This document shows, in pieces, positions 35,815-47,241 of a stretch of 64,000 nt of DNA. Each line of letters starts with the position of its first letter. Positions within the stretch are counted from its first letter, which is position 1. The notes below the pieces were generated by a model that worked only from the letters and a program-made list of their open reading frames with translations, was not told where the DNA came from and made no database searches. This stretch comes from Cryptomeria japonica (Eukaryota; Streptophyta; Pinopsida; Cupressales; Cupressaceae). Location of the stretch: the NCBI RefSeq assembly GCF_030272615.1, contig NC_081405.1:607649677-607713676 (forward strand), read 5' to 3'. A program made the position numbers and the translations under genes.

Positions 35815-36510
35815 AGATATGTAATTTGAAGATGGAAGGAACTAATTGCCATGGGGAAACGCAATCCTAAATCATTGTGGAGGGAGTTAGAAGAAAAGAA
35901 AAAGCAAATAGAAAATAATATCAGAGATGCCTTGTGGATGGATTATGTGAAGCTCCTCTATGAACAAACAAATGAGAAAATAAATCCACCCACAATTGAC
36001 ACTTCAACTAAGGTTTTTTTAGTAATAGACATCAAACAAGGTATAAAGAATTTGGTAAGTGGTAAAACACAAGATATTGATGGTGTGCAGGAAGAATTTT
36101 AAAATGGGGAGCTGGCCTCCTAGCTCCACATATCAAGAAGATCTTTAATGAAGTTACCCAAAACATCTTTCTAGTTGAATGGACAACTAGTGTTGTTATT
36201 CCTCTCCACAAAAGTGTTGAAATTAATAACCCTTCTAATTACCATAGTATTATGGTGAACCTTCTCTTTGGAAAGCTTTTAGGGAGTATGCTACAATTTA
36301 AGATCGATAAATGGGCAAAAAAAAGGGAAAAAGGGCTAGAGAACAGGCTAGTATCTGACCTAAGCACTCTACCATTTCCCATTGCATAACTCTAAGGAAT
36401 TTCATTGAAAATGTTTGGGACAACCAAGGTGAAGAAGCCTTTTCCTACTTTGTAGATTTCAGAAGAGCTTTTGACACCATACCTAGAGATAAGCTTTGGT
36501 ATTATAAATT

Positions 36511-36644
36511 GTGATAGAACTTTAGAATTTCACTCCATCATAAATCTAGATGAATTGAATAAAAAATTTAAATATTTAAAATTCTCGAAAATTATTTTGG
36601 TGCTCCATGAACCTAAGAAGACATCCTCAACTCATTTTGTTAAT
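36511..36644. other. Junction between unit 1 and unit 2
   Basis: 134 bp between the last RT motif and the start of unit 2. Shared sequence begins at ATTATTAAGTTTTAAAAT (36645). Only a few bases match to the left (AT), so there is no long homology at the breakpoint itself beyond the LTR-like segment. Confidence 0.7.
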
Positions 36645-38217
36645 ATTATTAAGTTTTAAAATAAAATTTGAAAATTGATGTGTAAAGTGAAACACTCCAC
36701 AAAGCAAATTAAAAAAAATAAATTAGGGGTTTTAAGAATTAAACCTCTAAATTTTATATTATTTGGTTAAAATGAGATCTATGAATTTGAATTTGAATTT
36801 TGAAATATTTCTAAATCAGATTTAAAACAATTAATCCAAATTAGGCAAATCACAAGCTTAATTTTTGGATTAAAATTGGGGTTTTGAAATTAACATCTAA
36901 ATTTATAAAATTCACTTGGAAATCAAAATTGTAAATGAAAATTTGAATTTTAAATTGCATAAATACTCAGATCTGAGAACATAAATCAAAATTAAAGGTA
37001 TAAGGCATCACATTCACAAAAATGTTAAGTGGGTGAAAAATCAGGGTTTCCACCACAAGAAGGGTGAAAACCGCTAGTTTTTAGTTATGAACCAATTACA
37101 TTCAAAAGAGGGTTCGGAATTAATAGATTTAGTCACAAATCAGCATGGATAAGGATTAAAAATAATAATTGGATTCAAAGATTGAATTTGTTTGTCCTCT
37201 TTTATAAGATGAATTGCTGAAATTAGGTTGAAGTGCTGAAAGTGAAGGTAAAAATATAGAAACAGTGATCTATAGTCAGGTGATTCAGGCGTGCACCTAC
37301 ATCTCACTCAGAAATATAAGCAAAGTTAGACGTGATCCCTGAAAGGGCTCCTAAAATTTTAGAATCATGGTAAAATTCGCCCTTGTTCTCTGAAATTTTT
37401 CGACACCAAAGGGGGATTGATTCGTCTCTGTAAATGATGTCGATTTTGAAGATCACAACTCTGTCCTTGTTTTCTATACAGAATGAAAGGGAAATAGATT
37501 GCAAATAGGGGTTTGCCTACGCCAAACCTCGGTTGAGGAATCAACCTTGAATGATATGTTGTAAATACTAAAATAAATAATGAGGGTATATACCTCAAAT
37601 CTTCAATGACTGAAAATAATGTTTTTCTTTTTGAATGTAATCACATACGATGTATGAAATTTTATGAACATGACAAAATCGTAATCACACACACATGCTT
37701 GCACATGAAAGATGTAATGTCGCTCCACAATTGATGAATGAAGAATTGAGCTTTGAAGACCTCTAGAAGTGTTTGATTATGAATGCTTCAATGCTTGAAT
37801 GCCTTGTGATTATAATTTCTCCCTTCTATTCTTGTATCTGTATATGTATCTCAAAATGATAAGGGAAAGCCTCTTTATATACTTGCTCATCAAAAAATGT
37901 TAATTTTTCACCTAGGCCGACATAGGGCTAGGTTTCTTGCGCAAATTTGAAAATGCCCAAACTGTTCAAAGGGGGAGAAAATAGGGAGGACCAAGGTGTT
38001 GTTCCCTGGTCCCAATAAGGACCAAGGTGCCACACCTTGGTCCTAACCCATTTTAGGGCTAGTACAAAGTGGTCATGTGGTGTATGAATTGAAAGTAAGA
38101 CCATATTTGCATGATGTAAGCATAATCAAGTCTTACTTAAGTATTGGGTGATGAACACTAAGGTGAGAGCCCAAAATGTGGACTAAATTGTAAGGGAGTA
38201 CAATTTAAGACGCTACA
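36645..38217 (-). mobile_element. LTR-like segment, unit 2
   Basis: Counterpart of 2623-4194, with the same TGTAGC start on the minus strand at 38217 and the same right flank (AGATCTTAATATAC). Its left neighbour is unrelated LINE sequence rather than gag. That makes it either the far LTR of an element deleted by recombination or the crossover product that formed the tandem duplication. The inverted repeat at 38018-38044 is perfect here (12-bp arms, 3-base loop). Confidence 0.6.
38018..38044. repeat. Inverted repeat in presumed U3, unit 2
   Basis: AGGACCAAGGTG, CCA loop, CACCTTGGTCCT: perfect 12-bp arms. The single base that breaks pairing in unit 1 is intact here. Confidence 0.85.
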
Positions 38218-38898
38218 AGATCTTAATATACATGATAATCATATTCAGTACATTACCTCCATCATATCTTTCTATGTTGGATCCCAATAGAACTATTAAA
38301 ATATATAATCCTTATTTAAAAAACATTGATAAATCTAAATAGATCTTAATACACATGATAATCATATTCAGTACATAACCTCCATCATATCTCTCTATGT
38401 TGAATCTCAATACAACTAACACATATAATCCTTGTGCTCAATAGCACTTGAGTTAAAAGTCAAAAGAAAAGTAAGATGCTGACGGAATTACTGCTGAAGA
38501 AGGATATTGTAGCCTTAGATAATGATATATAGTCCACCTTTCATGGTTGATGGGTTCCAACAAACTCCCCATAACAAAATTAAACTGTTTGGACATTCTT
38601 AGAGGTCTTATTCAAATTGCTAAGAGCACTGATCGAGATACTAAAGAGTAAATGCCATGTGAATTGTATGAATCAATGTCACAAGATGTCAATGTCATCA
38701 ATCCTAAGCACATCCGTTGCTCAAGGAAATTTCAGCCACATAATATAACATAGAAATTTAGTGTACCTAATGCTGAGAAAATTAAGCCGTGGGCTCATAA
38801 AATAAGGCGGAGAACGTCATTTGAACCTGGACTGATATTTCCTCTAGGAATTTGAGCAATTTCTTATGATCGAATTACAGGACTGCTGCGTCAGTTAC

Positions 38899-39796
38899 CT
38901 TTGTCTCTCTGCCTCGGTTGAGATTTCCTTCTCTCAATAAGCTCTGCGACACTAGATGCAATTTGCTCCAGCAGCTCTCCTTGATCTCTACGATGCACAC
39001 AATAAATCTCTTATTCAATTTTATATGCACAATATTAATTAGAAAACTTAAAATTTAAAATGAACAAATAATCTCGTAACCTAATAGCATGCGCTACAGA
39101 TTAATGTTTTAAAACCCACAGCAGACTATGAAATTAGCAAATTTCTCTCCTCCAATTTGAGGTATCAAAAGAAATTGATGGCAAAATGGTACATGCTTTT
39201 TTCATAGACTTTAGATTACATCGACTCTTGATTTACTCATTACATCTAAGTGAAAGCATGAATTTCGTTAACTGAAGCAAACAAAGCAATAAATAGTTAT
39301 ACCCTCTAAAAATATAGCCCTTGATATATGAAACCTCATGAAGTGCTTTCCTCCACTCATCAACTGTATCGACCTCAAATTTCCCAGAGTGCTTATGCTT
39401 TTGAAAGGCTGGAGCATACACACTATTTTTGTCTTTCATTCGGAGCTCCGAAGGCTCAACTCCACAAAATACAGGTATGATGGGAGCCCCAGTTTTGAGG
39501 ATCAGATTCAGCTCCTTCAAACACGAAGTCGACTCTGCATAATTCGCAGACATAATGACAATATGTAGAGATGCGGAGTAAATAGCGTCCTCTATTGACT
39601 GAGGTATGCTGTTACCAACTTGGATTGATTTCTTGTCAAAGAAGACCTTCAATCCCTTATTCTCAAGATTATGAAAGATTAGGCTTGCTACGGTTTTCTT
39701 CACATCTGCACCTCGATGGTTAAGGAATACGTCATAGTATGGTGCAGCGAGGAAAAGAGATTTGGGGTTATTGTAAGCATGCTCATCATTTTCCAT
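38899..39796 (-). CDS. TIR-domain immune-receptor gene fragment (TIR exon plus linker exon)
   Basis: Two exons are supported. Exon 1 (39796-39303) encodes a TIR domain; start MENDEHAYNN chosen because a TATA box (TATATAAC, 39875-39868) lies about 72 bases upstream and the context is ACCATGG. Numbered from that Met: YYDVFLNHRGADVKKT (residues 20-35, strand A and loop), VFFDKKSIQVGNSIPQ (BB-loop region), HIVIMSANYAESTSCLKEL with the catalytic-position Glu at 95, then PIIPVFCGVEPSELR. Exon 1 ends AGAGG before GTATAA. Exon 2 (38987-38899) joins in phase after an AG and reads GDQGELLEQIASSVAELIER, the usual linker after the TIR of TNL receptors, ending AAAG before GTAACT. Plant TIR domains act as NAD+-cleaving signalling enzymes, usually with NB-ARC and LRR parts. 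None was found downstream, so it is a TIR-only gene or a truncated TNL. Splice sites are predicted by eye. Confidence 0.78.
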
Positions 39797-39867
39797 GGTA
39801 ACAGGGCAGGTGAGAGCAAGGCAAAGAGACGGGCAAAACATTATTTGAAGAAGGCACAGAAGAATGG

Positions 39868-39875
39868 TTATATAG
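39868..39875 (-). promoter_or_regulatory. TATA box of the TIR gene, unit 2
   Basis: TATATAAC on the minus strand, about 72 bases before the chosen ATG. Unit 1 keeps the motif (near 4965) but has lost the exon it served. Confidence 0.6.
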
Positions 39876-39898
39876 ACTAGAGGCTTGTACGTGTACAA

Positions 39899-39992
39899 TG
39901 TGAATAGAACCAGGGCCTTATACAGCCAAAATTTGACTTTTGTAAATAGAACCAGGGCCTAATACAGCCACTCTAAAATTTGACTTTTGAAA
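39899..39992. repeat. ~45-bp local duplication upstream of the TIR gene, unit 2
   Basis: AATAGAACCAGGGCCT(T/A)ATACAGCCA...AAAATTTGACTTTTG occurs twice in succession (from about 39902 and 39947). Unit 1 has it once (5010-5050). Confidence 0.75.
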
Positions 39993-41397
39993 ATTTGATT
40001 GCTATACAATGTATTTTGTCTCAAAGTCAAACACATAATTCAGGTTTTTACTTTATTTTATAGTGTTTTCATTTAGGGTTTTTTTTAAATTTAATTAGGC
40101 TTTTTATTGCTTCATTTTAAGTTCTTTATTCTCGTGTCACTCTTTGATTTATATATTTAATTATTTTTATCTACTATCATATCTTTTCTTTTTTAATTAT
40201 TTTATATTCTACACTATCAAATCTAGAATGTTTACCAAATTCTATATAAATATACTATAATACTATCATTACTTTCTTATAATTATTTATCTTGATAATA
40301 AATCATGAAAGAAAAAAAAAAAAATACTGCTTGCTTTGAATATGACTCAAAAAAATAAAACTACAAAAATATACTAACTACAAAAATATCATATTTTCCA
40401 TATATGTCATAATAGAGGCATCTCAATTTTTTTCCTTAATTAAGATCGAAATATTCGGCTGAAGATTAAAGATGCCAATTCCAAAGAATCAGATCTTGGG
40501 TGGATTAATGTAGAGCTAAAGTTAAAGTAGGGCAACATCATGTCACTATGCTTCCTGCGGCATCCGACAATACTTAGACTGCAGGATTGTGAAAGGGAAG
40601 TTGAATTCCTTGGCATCAAGCACTCCGATGTTGAATTCCTTGGCATCTTCTTCCAATTGTAGCACGACTCCTAGCTCTTCAGATTTGTTGTAGCACGACT
40701 CCACGTGTAATTATAGAGGTTGTAGCCTCTACACCTATTCATATTTTCAACATGCAATTCACGCATTACATGCATCATATTCAACTTACTGCATGGACAA
40801 CATACTTTATTTGTAAGAAAAATAATAAAAACTATTTTTTTAAAACAGTCCTAAATATTTAACTGGAGGTGGGTTTCTTATGCAGCGAGTTTAGCAGTGG
40901 AACTCCCACTAAGCTTCCATAATGATGGAACTTCATGTTTGGATGGTGGAACTAACAATTCAGAATCAGTTTCCAACATACCCCCCTTGATGCTGAGATT
41001 CACAATTTTATCTTGAATTTTTGAAAAACTGAATCTTTGCAATCAGATGTGGCCTTAAAAGATAACTTGATGTGGCAAAGTCCAAACTCTTGCAACTCAG
41101 TGTGCAACATCAATCGTAACAAGAAGTCATCAACTACTTATAACATAATCCAAAAACAACTTATAACCTTGATTAAAAACTTATTGATAACTTAACTAAA
41201 TCACCATCAATCCTTAGCTTAAAAGTGAACCATTTAATACAAATTGTGTGATTTTTTATTGCAAAAATCTTGCATACAATCAAATCTAGAAACTGCACTC
41301 TTGTTTATATGATGGATTATGGAAATCTCTTAGAACTTCTTTCTTTTGACCAATTTCTTTTATTGGATTTGCCACTGCACTTCACTCTAGGATTCAA
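39993..41397. other. AT-rich spacer, unit 2
   Basis: Counterpart of 5040-6421 in unit 1. No gene supported. It includes a 38-bp segment (near 40538-40578) missing from unit 1 but recognisable in the third remnant at 30350. Confidence 0.5.
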
Positions 41398-41413
41398 ATA
41401 TATATATATATAT
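41398..41413. repeat. (AT)8 microsatellite, unit 2
   Basis: Short allele-like version of the 63-repeat tract at 6422-6547, with identical flanks. Confidence 0.95.
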
Positions 41414-41514
41414 TACTGTTATTTATTCATCAACATTTGAAATTTGATTTTGATCTTTTTCTTTGTTAGATTTTTTTTTTCGTTTGTTCCAATTTATGAT
41501 TCATGGATTTAGGA

Positions 41515-41695
41515 ATAATGGTTTAGTTTTTCGATGGAAGGAGTTATATTAGAAACCTTATTGTAAGGATAGACATAGCCCCTAATTTAATGCTTTCATT
41601 AAATGGAGCTACCTTCAATATTGGTAAGCTATCATTAACATCATTATATTTCTTGATTAATGGATAAAAAGGAACTTGATATCTACGATTCATAC
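41515..41695 (-). repeat. Dispersed coding-like repeat, copy a (unit 2)
   Basis: Counterpart of 6655-6830, with a few substitutions (for example TTGATTAATGG for TTGATTGATGG). Confidence 0.5.
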
Positions 41696-43383
41696 AAAAT
41701 TATGAATGGTTAAAATGTATAATGTAATATATGTGATATTAATCTTAATTGTATGTATGAGGTTATTAATTAAATGCAGTAATATGGATTATGATGGATG
41801 CAAATTAGTGATGTAATGTAGCTAATGTCAGATGTATATATTCAATCATGCGAGTTAAATCTCTTATGAAATTTAATTTTTGTCCTTGTGGTAATCATTT
41901 TATCATGATTAGGTTTAATCATTCTCATTGTTATTTGGATTAATAAACCTTAATGTTACTTGGATTAATCAAGTAATCTTTGTTGGAAGCCCTTTAGTTG
42001 TTTAAGTTAAGTCTTCAACTTGTGCAAATGTTATTGCAATATTTAATTTGATGCATCTGCTAAAGAATTGAAAGAAGATGAGGTTGTCGAATAGGCACTC
42101 TAATCTCCTCCTAAAACTTGCAATTATAAAGTATCTAGTATAGAAGAAGGTAAAGAATTGGATAATTATCTCATTGATCAATTATATGGTTCTCTAACTA
42201 TATTTGAGATGAAATAAATTAACAAAGATGCTCCTAAGAGTGAAACAACATTCAAAGTCAGTTAAAAGGTAGAATATGATGTTGTTAATCAGCATGATGA
42301 TTTTGATAAAATTGAGGAAAACTTTGTGAGAATATTAAAAAAAGGGAGTAGCAAGTATAAAGGTAGGTTACCTTACAAATATTTTGATTATGGAGAATTG
42401 GTAATTTTGTATCCAAGTGTATCTTTAGAGAATAAGTAGATACAAACAAAAGAGGCAAGTTTAAAAGAAGTTTCTATTCCAATGAAAATAATTGTTCCTC
42501 AAAATATGTGGATTAGGATGATTAAAATGATGTAAACCTATGATGGCATTGAAATTTGGTGACGAAAAGGATGATGTTGGAAAATGTAAGAGTTTTGTTA
42601 CCTTGCACACTTACAAAAACAATGAAAAGTCAATGATTGTGTCAAATGCCTTTCATACAAAACAAGAGTAAATTTTTATGTCATTGACAATGGGCACTCT
42701 CATCATATGAATAATGATAAAGGGAAGTTCATTAGTCTTAATATATAGAATGGTGGATTAGTTAAGTTTGGTGCCAAAGGGTGTAGTGAAATTTATGGAA
42801 AAGGTACCATAAAAATTGACGGAAAAGAATAAGTTAAAGGATATTCTTTATGTGAAAGGAATGAAACACAATCTTCTCAGTGTTAGTTAGATAAGAATAG
42901 TAGAGGGTAAAATATTATATTTAATAACAAGAGTTGTGAAATCAAAAAATGAAATACTAGTAAATCAGTTGTAGAAGAAACTAGGATTGATGGGAAAGTT
43001 TGCCATCTAAAGCAAACAAATTGAACTTGTTTGATGGATGAAACCATTAAATGTTGGTCATAAAAAAAGAGTATTGATCACATGAATTACGATAATATGC
43101 TTAAGATCAACTCATACAATAAGGGATATGAAAATACAATCAAGCCTACAAATACCCTATGCAAGGAACAAGAAATTGGAAAGAAAACTACAACAAGTTT
43201 CATGAACAAAGAATATTTTACTAACAAACCTTTGGAGTTGATACACATTGACCTATGTCAACCTACTAGAACACAAAGAATCAATGATGAAAGGTAGTTT
43301 ATATTTCTTATTGATGATTGTTTTATAATGATTTGGGTTAAATTTTTGAGAGATAAATTAAAAGATCTATATAATTTTAAAAC

Positions 43384-43399
43384 TTTTAAAACTATGGTT
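43384..43399. repeat. 16-bp target-site duplication, left (unit 2)
   Basis: TTTTAAAACTATGGTT, identical to 47226-47241 and to both unit 1 copies. The LINE insertion therefore predates the segmental duplication. Confidence 0.95.
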
Positions 43400-43670
43400 T
43401 CTGAATAATGGAAAATAGGTTTTGATGGGTCCCTCAAACCCATTACAAACAAACAGGTTTTGATGGTTCCCTGAAACCCATTACAAACAAAAGATAAAAA
43501 TATATACATTAAAGTGCAACAAAACACAAAAGACATCAACCAAGAAAAGGATAGCTGACAAGCAAAAAAGCTCACAAACTAGAGACAACTAACAAAAAAT
43601 AGGACCGATAGAGAAAGAGCCCAGGTTAGGTTAAGTTCTAAAGTATCTTAGCAGCTTCCAACTCTAGTTG

Positions 43671-43970
43671 TTACATATTATCAGCCTCCCGCTTGATATC
43701 ATCAATTTCGTTGCTTTGTCTTTGCATCTTTCTAGTGATCACACGTATTCTTCTTCCCAACCCTGTCTCCTTATCATCATGGGTATCTTCCTTCACATCA
43801 ATGATTCCCATACAAGACTTATACCCATGGTCATTCTCAAGCTTACTGATAAGAGCCTTCATACTAGCAGAGGTGGCCTTAAGGATCTTATGACTTTTCT
43901 CACCAATCTTCTTGAACGTGCTCTCAACTCCTTCAAGTCTTTTTTCAGTAGTCCTTGCTCTATTCTCCAA
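43671..43970 (-). pseudogene. Coiled-coil-like region in LINE 3' part, unit 2
   Basis: 99-residue open frame, MENRARTTEKRLEGVEST to IDDIKREADNM, with strong heptad character. This is the intact version of the frame-shifted unit 1 copy. Upstream in the same strand the sense continues (SNAEEIINSHHTSFQILE), so this frame is part of a longer lost reading frame. Confidence 0.45.
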
Positions 43971-44296
43971 GATTTGGAAGCTAGTATGATGAGAATTAAT
44001 AATCTCCTCAGCATTACTAATAGCTTTTGTAAGCTAACTGAGATATTCAGGGAGGGAGTTAAATTTAGCCAAGCCAATAGCTTCTAAGGTCTCAACTTTT
44101 TTGGCTTCTTGAGCTTGCTTGGTTTTTATGCTAGTTCTAAATTCACCTCAAGACCCAACTCCTTGACATTAGAGCTCTGAGCTTCTTTCATGGTCCTGTC
44201 CTCCCCAACTAGACCATTATCCTCAGAACCATTCATGAGAGGTGACCGATTCTTGGTTCCCAAATTCTCATTTTTGGGAGTTTTACTTTTCTTTTT

Positions 44297-45410
44297 CTAG
44301 CTCAAGAGGATTTGGACCTCCTCACTTTTAGTATCCATGTCGTCATCCATCTCATTTTCCTCCTCATACCAACTATCATCATCTTGCCCCCTCTGCTTCC
44401 TTTTGGCTGACCCTTTGTTCTGTAGCTCATGTCCTATTTTTCTTTTTCTCTTGCTCGACCCAACAGTTTGGGAATTGTCCTCTGCCTCAGCTTCTATATC
44501 ATATCTATCACCATCCTCATCTTCAGAGTCATCCAAATCCTCTTCTGACTTAGAAACCTTAGCAATGTTCAGATGGACGGTAGTATTGTTGATGTGATTA
44601 TACAAAATCACCATCATACCCTCATGCATAGTTGGATTGGAATTGGAGTTGGAAATTGCATCCTTTATCCCAATATTTAGGGCACATAAAAGATAGTATG
44701 GAGTGAAAAGGTTCTCTTTGTATTGAAAATGGTTAAGAATTATAAAATGATACCTTTAAACCCTAGTAAATCTACCATATAAAGTGATAAATTGTATAAT
44801 AGAAAGCAAAACCCTTCGCCAATTAACTTAATTACCTTTGGCAAGTAGTAAGTATGGCTTCCCTTCACCAATATGGCTTTCTCCTCATCATCCTTAGGAA
44901 ATTTCTTCATAGTCACATTTGAAATCTACATATCCCTATAAAACTTGATGCTGTCCATTGGAAGACCCATAGCCTCAGTGATAATAGTTTTAGTCACCTT
45001 GACCTTCCTACTGCCAATGGTCAATGTGCCTTTATCCCAACCCTTTTTAAAAATTCTTGTAATTTCAGGTCGTTTCTCTTTCATTCTCTCCATGAAATCA
45101 GTCTTCTTGGTAGCTTGAAGTATCGCCTAGACTTGAGGCTGGTTCCTCCATTTATTAATCGTGGTAGCCTCTATTCTCTTACGATTTCCACCCCTATTGT
45201 TATTGATGTCTGTCAACTATGAATTCTTGAAAAACCTTTGTTAGCTATGAACTTTCTATGAGAAACTACTAGAAGCCTATTGAAATTTCTAATGTTTCTG
45301 CTTGATAGGGAAAAAATCACCCATAAAGCATATGAAGTGATCCTGCAATTATTATTGTACCTCCATCTCGACTGCATACAAAACTGACTCTTGCTGCCAT
45401 GACTTCCCCT
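44297..45410 (-). pseudogene. Extra coding-like region downstream of LINE RNase H, unit 2
   Basis: Counterpart of 9426-10540. The acidic/basic C-terminal frame (44629-44297) is open in both copies and differs by only a few residues (P/H, K/E, I/T), mostly conservative. The upstream block contains at least one stop. Confidence 0.5.
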
Positions 45411-47225
45411 ATTATCTTGGGAAATGATTTAAAATCTAGCCTTGCTTACCATGCAATCTTTCATAAGTTAAGATGCCACATGCCACATGAGGGAGCTCCC
45501 CCTCGCTATTCCAGATCTTTATTTTCTCTCTCCTTACTGCCTCATTCGCAGCCTAGTCAGCACACCTATTGGCCTCTTTGTAATCATAGGAAATGTGGCA
45601 ATTATCAAACCCCTCAAGCAACTCCCTGACATAATTAATGATGTTTTTAATCATCCACGAGGGTTGGTGTTTACCAAGGAGGCAATTAATAATGTTTTAG
45701 AGTCACCTTCCAACCTTAACAGTTTGACACCCAAGTTATAAGCTAATTTAATAGTTTCGAGGGTGCCCATAGCTTCCACTAGATGATTAGTCTGTATCCC
45801 TAAGGGAAAGGCAACCATCCCAATATAAAAGCCAACAGCATTCCAGATAACTCCACCACAACCAACAGCCCCTGGGTTGCCTTTACCATCACCATCAATG
45901 TTATCCTTAAAGAAATCATTAGGGGGAAAAGACTAACTACACATACTTATTTTGATTTGGTTGATGTTGGTGCCCATGTAGGCTGGGATATTCCAGCTCT
46001 TGAGATCATCAAAGTCCTCCTTATTATTATAGCAATGCTCTCCCATGGCCATCACATTCTCAACACAATTATATTTTATCTTGGCCCACACCACTTTAGA
46101 GGTGTTAATATCATTCTTGAAGATTATGTTATTGCTCTAATTCCATATACCCCAAAGGATATGAGAGAAGAAAAAATTCCATAAATTTCTTATCGTCAAA
46201 TTATTAGTAGTGTAGTATCAGCTTCTAAAACAATCTTGAACCCAAGATAGGAAGTACAAAAGGATAGTGTATAAAAATATAGTTCACTAATTCCTCATCA
46301 TTGAGAGAACGATAGCATCTGTTAGGGATGCAGAAACCCCTCTTTCTCAAATGATTAGTAGTTAGCATCTTATTTTGCAAAAGAATCCACAAAAAGATAT
46401 TGATTTTAGGAGTCAAACTTGGATACCATGCGTTAGCCCAGCAAGGAGTAGGGTCTTGGGACTGAGCTAGCATAAAGGCAAGAGACAAAATATAATAAAT
46501 CCTTGAAGAGGTCTCTCTCCACACCATGTGGTCTTCCCTTATAGTATTTAATATTGCATGATTGATCATTAAGTTTACCCTCTTTAGGTTGGGATCAATA
46601 GAGCTGAGGTCCACCCACTTTTGATCTTTTCAGTAATCAACCACTTTAGCACAAAACTTCTCCTTACAGTTCTGGATGAGCACCTAAGAGGCACACTTAT
46701 TAAGAGGGGCTCCTCCAATCCAAGCATCATCCCAGAAGTCCACCTTTCTGCCATTACCTATGGTTGTGAGATTACCTAAACTAATAATACCTTTATCTTA
46801 GTTAACACTATTCCAAATAAAAGAGCCACTTGTTATCTTATTAGAGGAAAGGAAATCTTCCATGATGAGAACCTCTCCTAAGTACTTAGCCTTCCAGATA
46901 TCATTCTATTCTCCATTTCCCTGATAGGTTCTACAGATTTGTTTGGCGAGAAAATTTTTGTTCAAGGTTCTAATATTTATCAAGCCCATACCCACCCCCA
47001 CCTTTTTGGGTTTACACACATTATCCTAGGCTATGAGTGGCACTCTCTTCTTCTCCTCAACCCCAAACCATAGGAAGGATTTCTGAATTTTTTCAATAGC
47101 TTCACCAAACTTTTTAGGGATTTTCAAGAGGCTTAAAGCATACACTGGAAGACTCTGGAGAGATTATTTTAAAAGATGGATTTTTCCAACTTGACTAAGA
47201 AGGGTACCTTTCCAACCAGCCAGCA

Positions 47226-47241
47226 TTTTAAAACTATGGTT
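47226..47241. repeat. 16-bp target-site duplication, right (unit 2)
   Basis: TTTTAAAACTATGGTT, pair of 43384-43399. Confidence 0.95.

Larger units (their letters stand above)
33671..36510 (+). pseudogene. LINE remnant: endonuclease and partial reverse transcriptase
   Basis: Decayed non-LTR retrotransposon on the plus strand. 33671-33898 resembles the end of an ORF1-like leader (RRGIVRGIYIYLDARRW). Endonuclease motifs follow: WNCRGHPWGRG (about 33917), IIVLMEIHEHDRC, then VGDIILIGDFNARIG (34326-34367), the classic GDxNAR motif. The later endonuclease part (LLGLCSLLGICNGMKNWPRF, SVIDCIVYS) is present twice because of a 724-bp duplication. RT begins with KTQDIDGVQEEF (about 36065-36100) and continues in shifting frames through IKKIFNEVTQN, INNPSNY-type, FGKLLGSML-type and FVDFRRAFDTIPRDKLW (36450-36500), then stops. 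The palm beyond motif A is missing. It is separate in type and orientation from the LINE in the Copia integrase. Confidence 0.82.
43400..47225 (-). mobile_element. 5'-truncated LINE in Copia integrase, unit 2
   Basis: 3826 bp. Same domain order as in unit 1: RT end, zf-RVT (46614-46225), RNase H (about 45945-45500), then the extra region. Small differences are scattered through it. The zf-RVT frame differs by Cys/Ser at the second knuckle-like Cys (CYRCLND in unit 1, CYRSLND here). Confidence 0.88.

Noticed and set aside
39797-39898. Hydrophobic N-terminal 34 residues of the long TIR frame, looking like a signal peptide
   Set aside because: They overlap the TATA box and probable untranslated leader. 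The Met with good context at 39796 fits TIR proteins, which are normally cytosolic.
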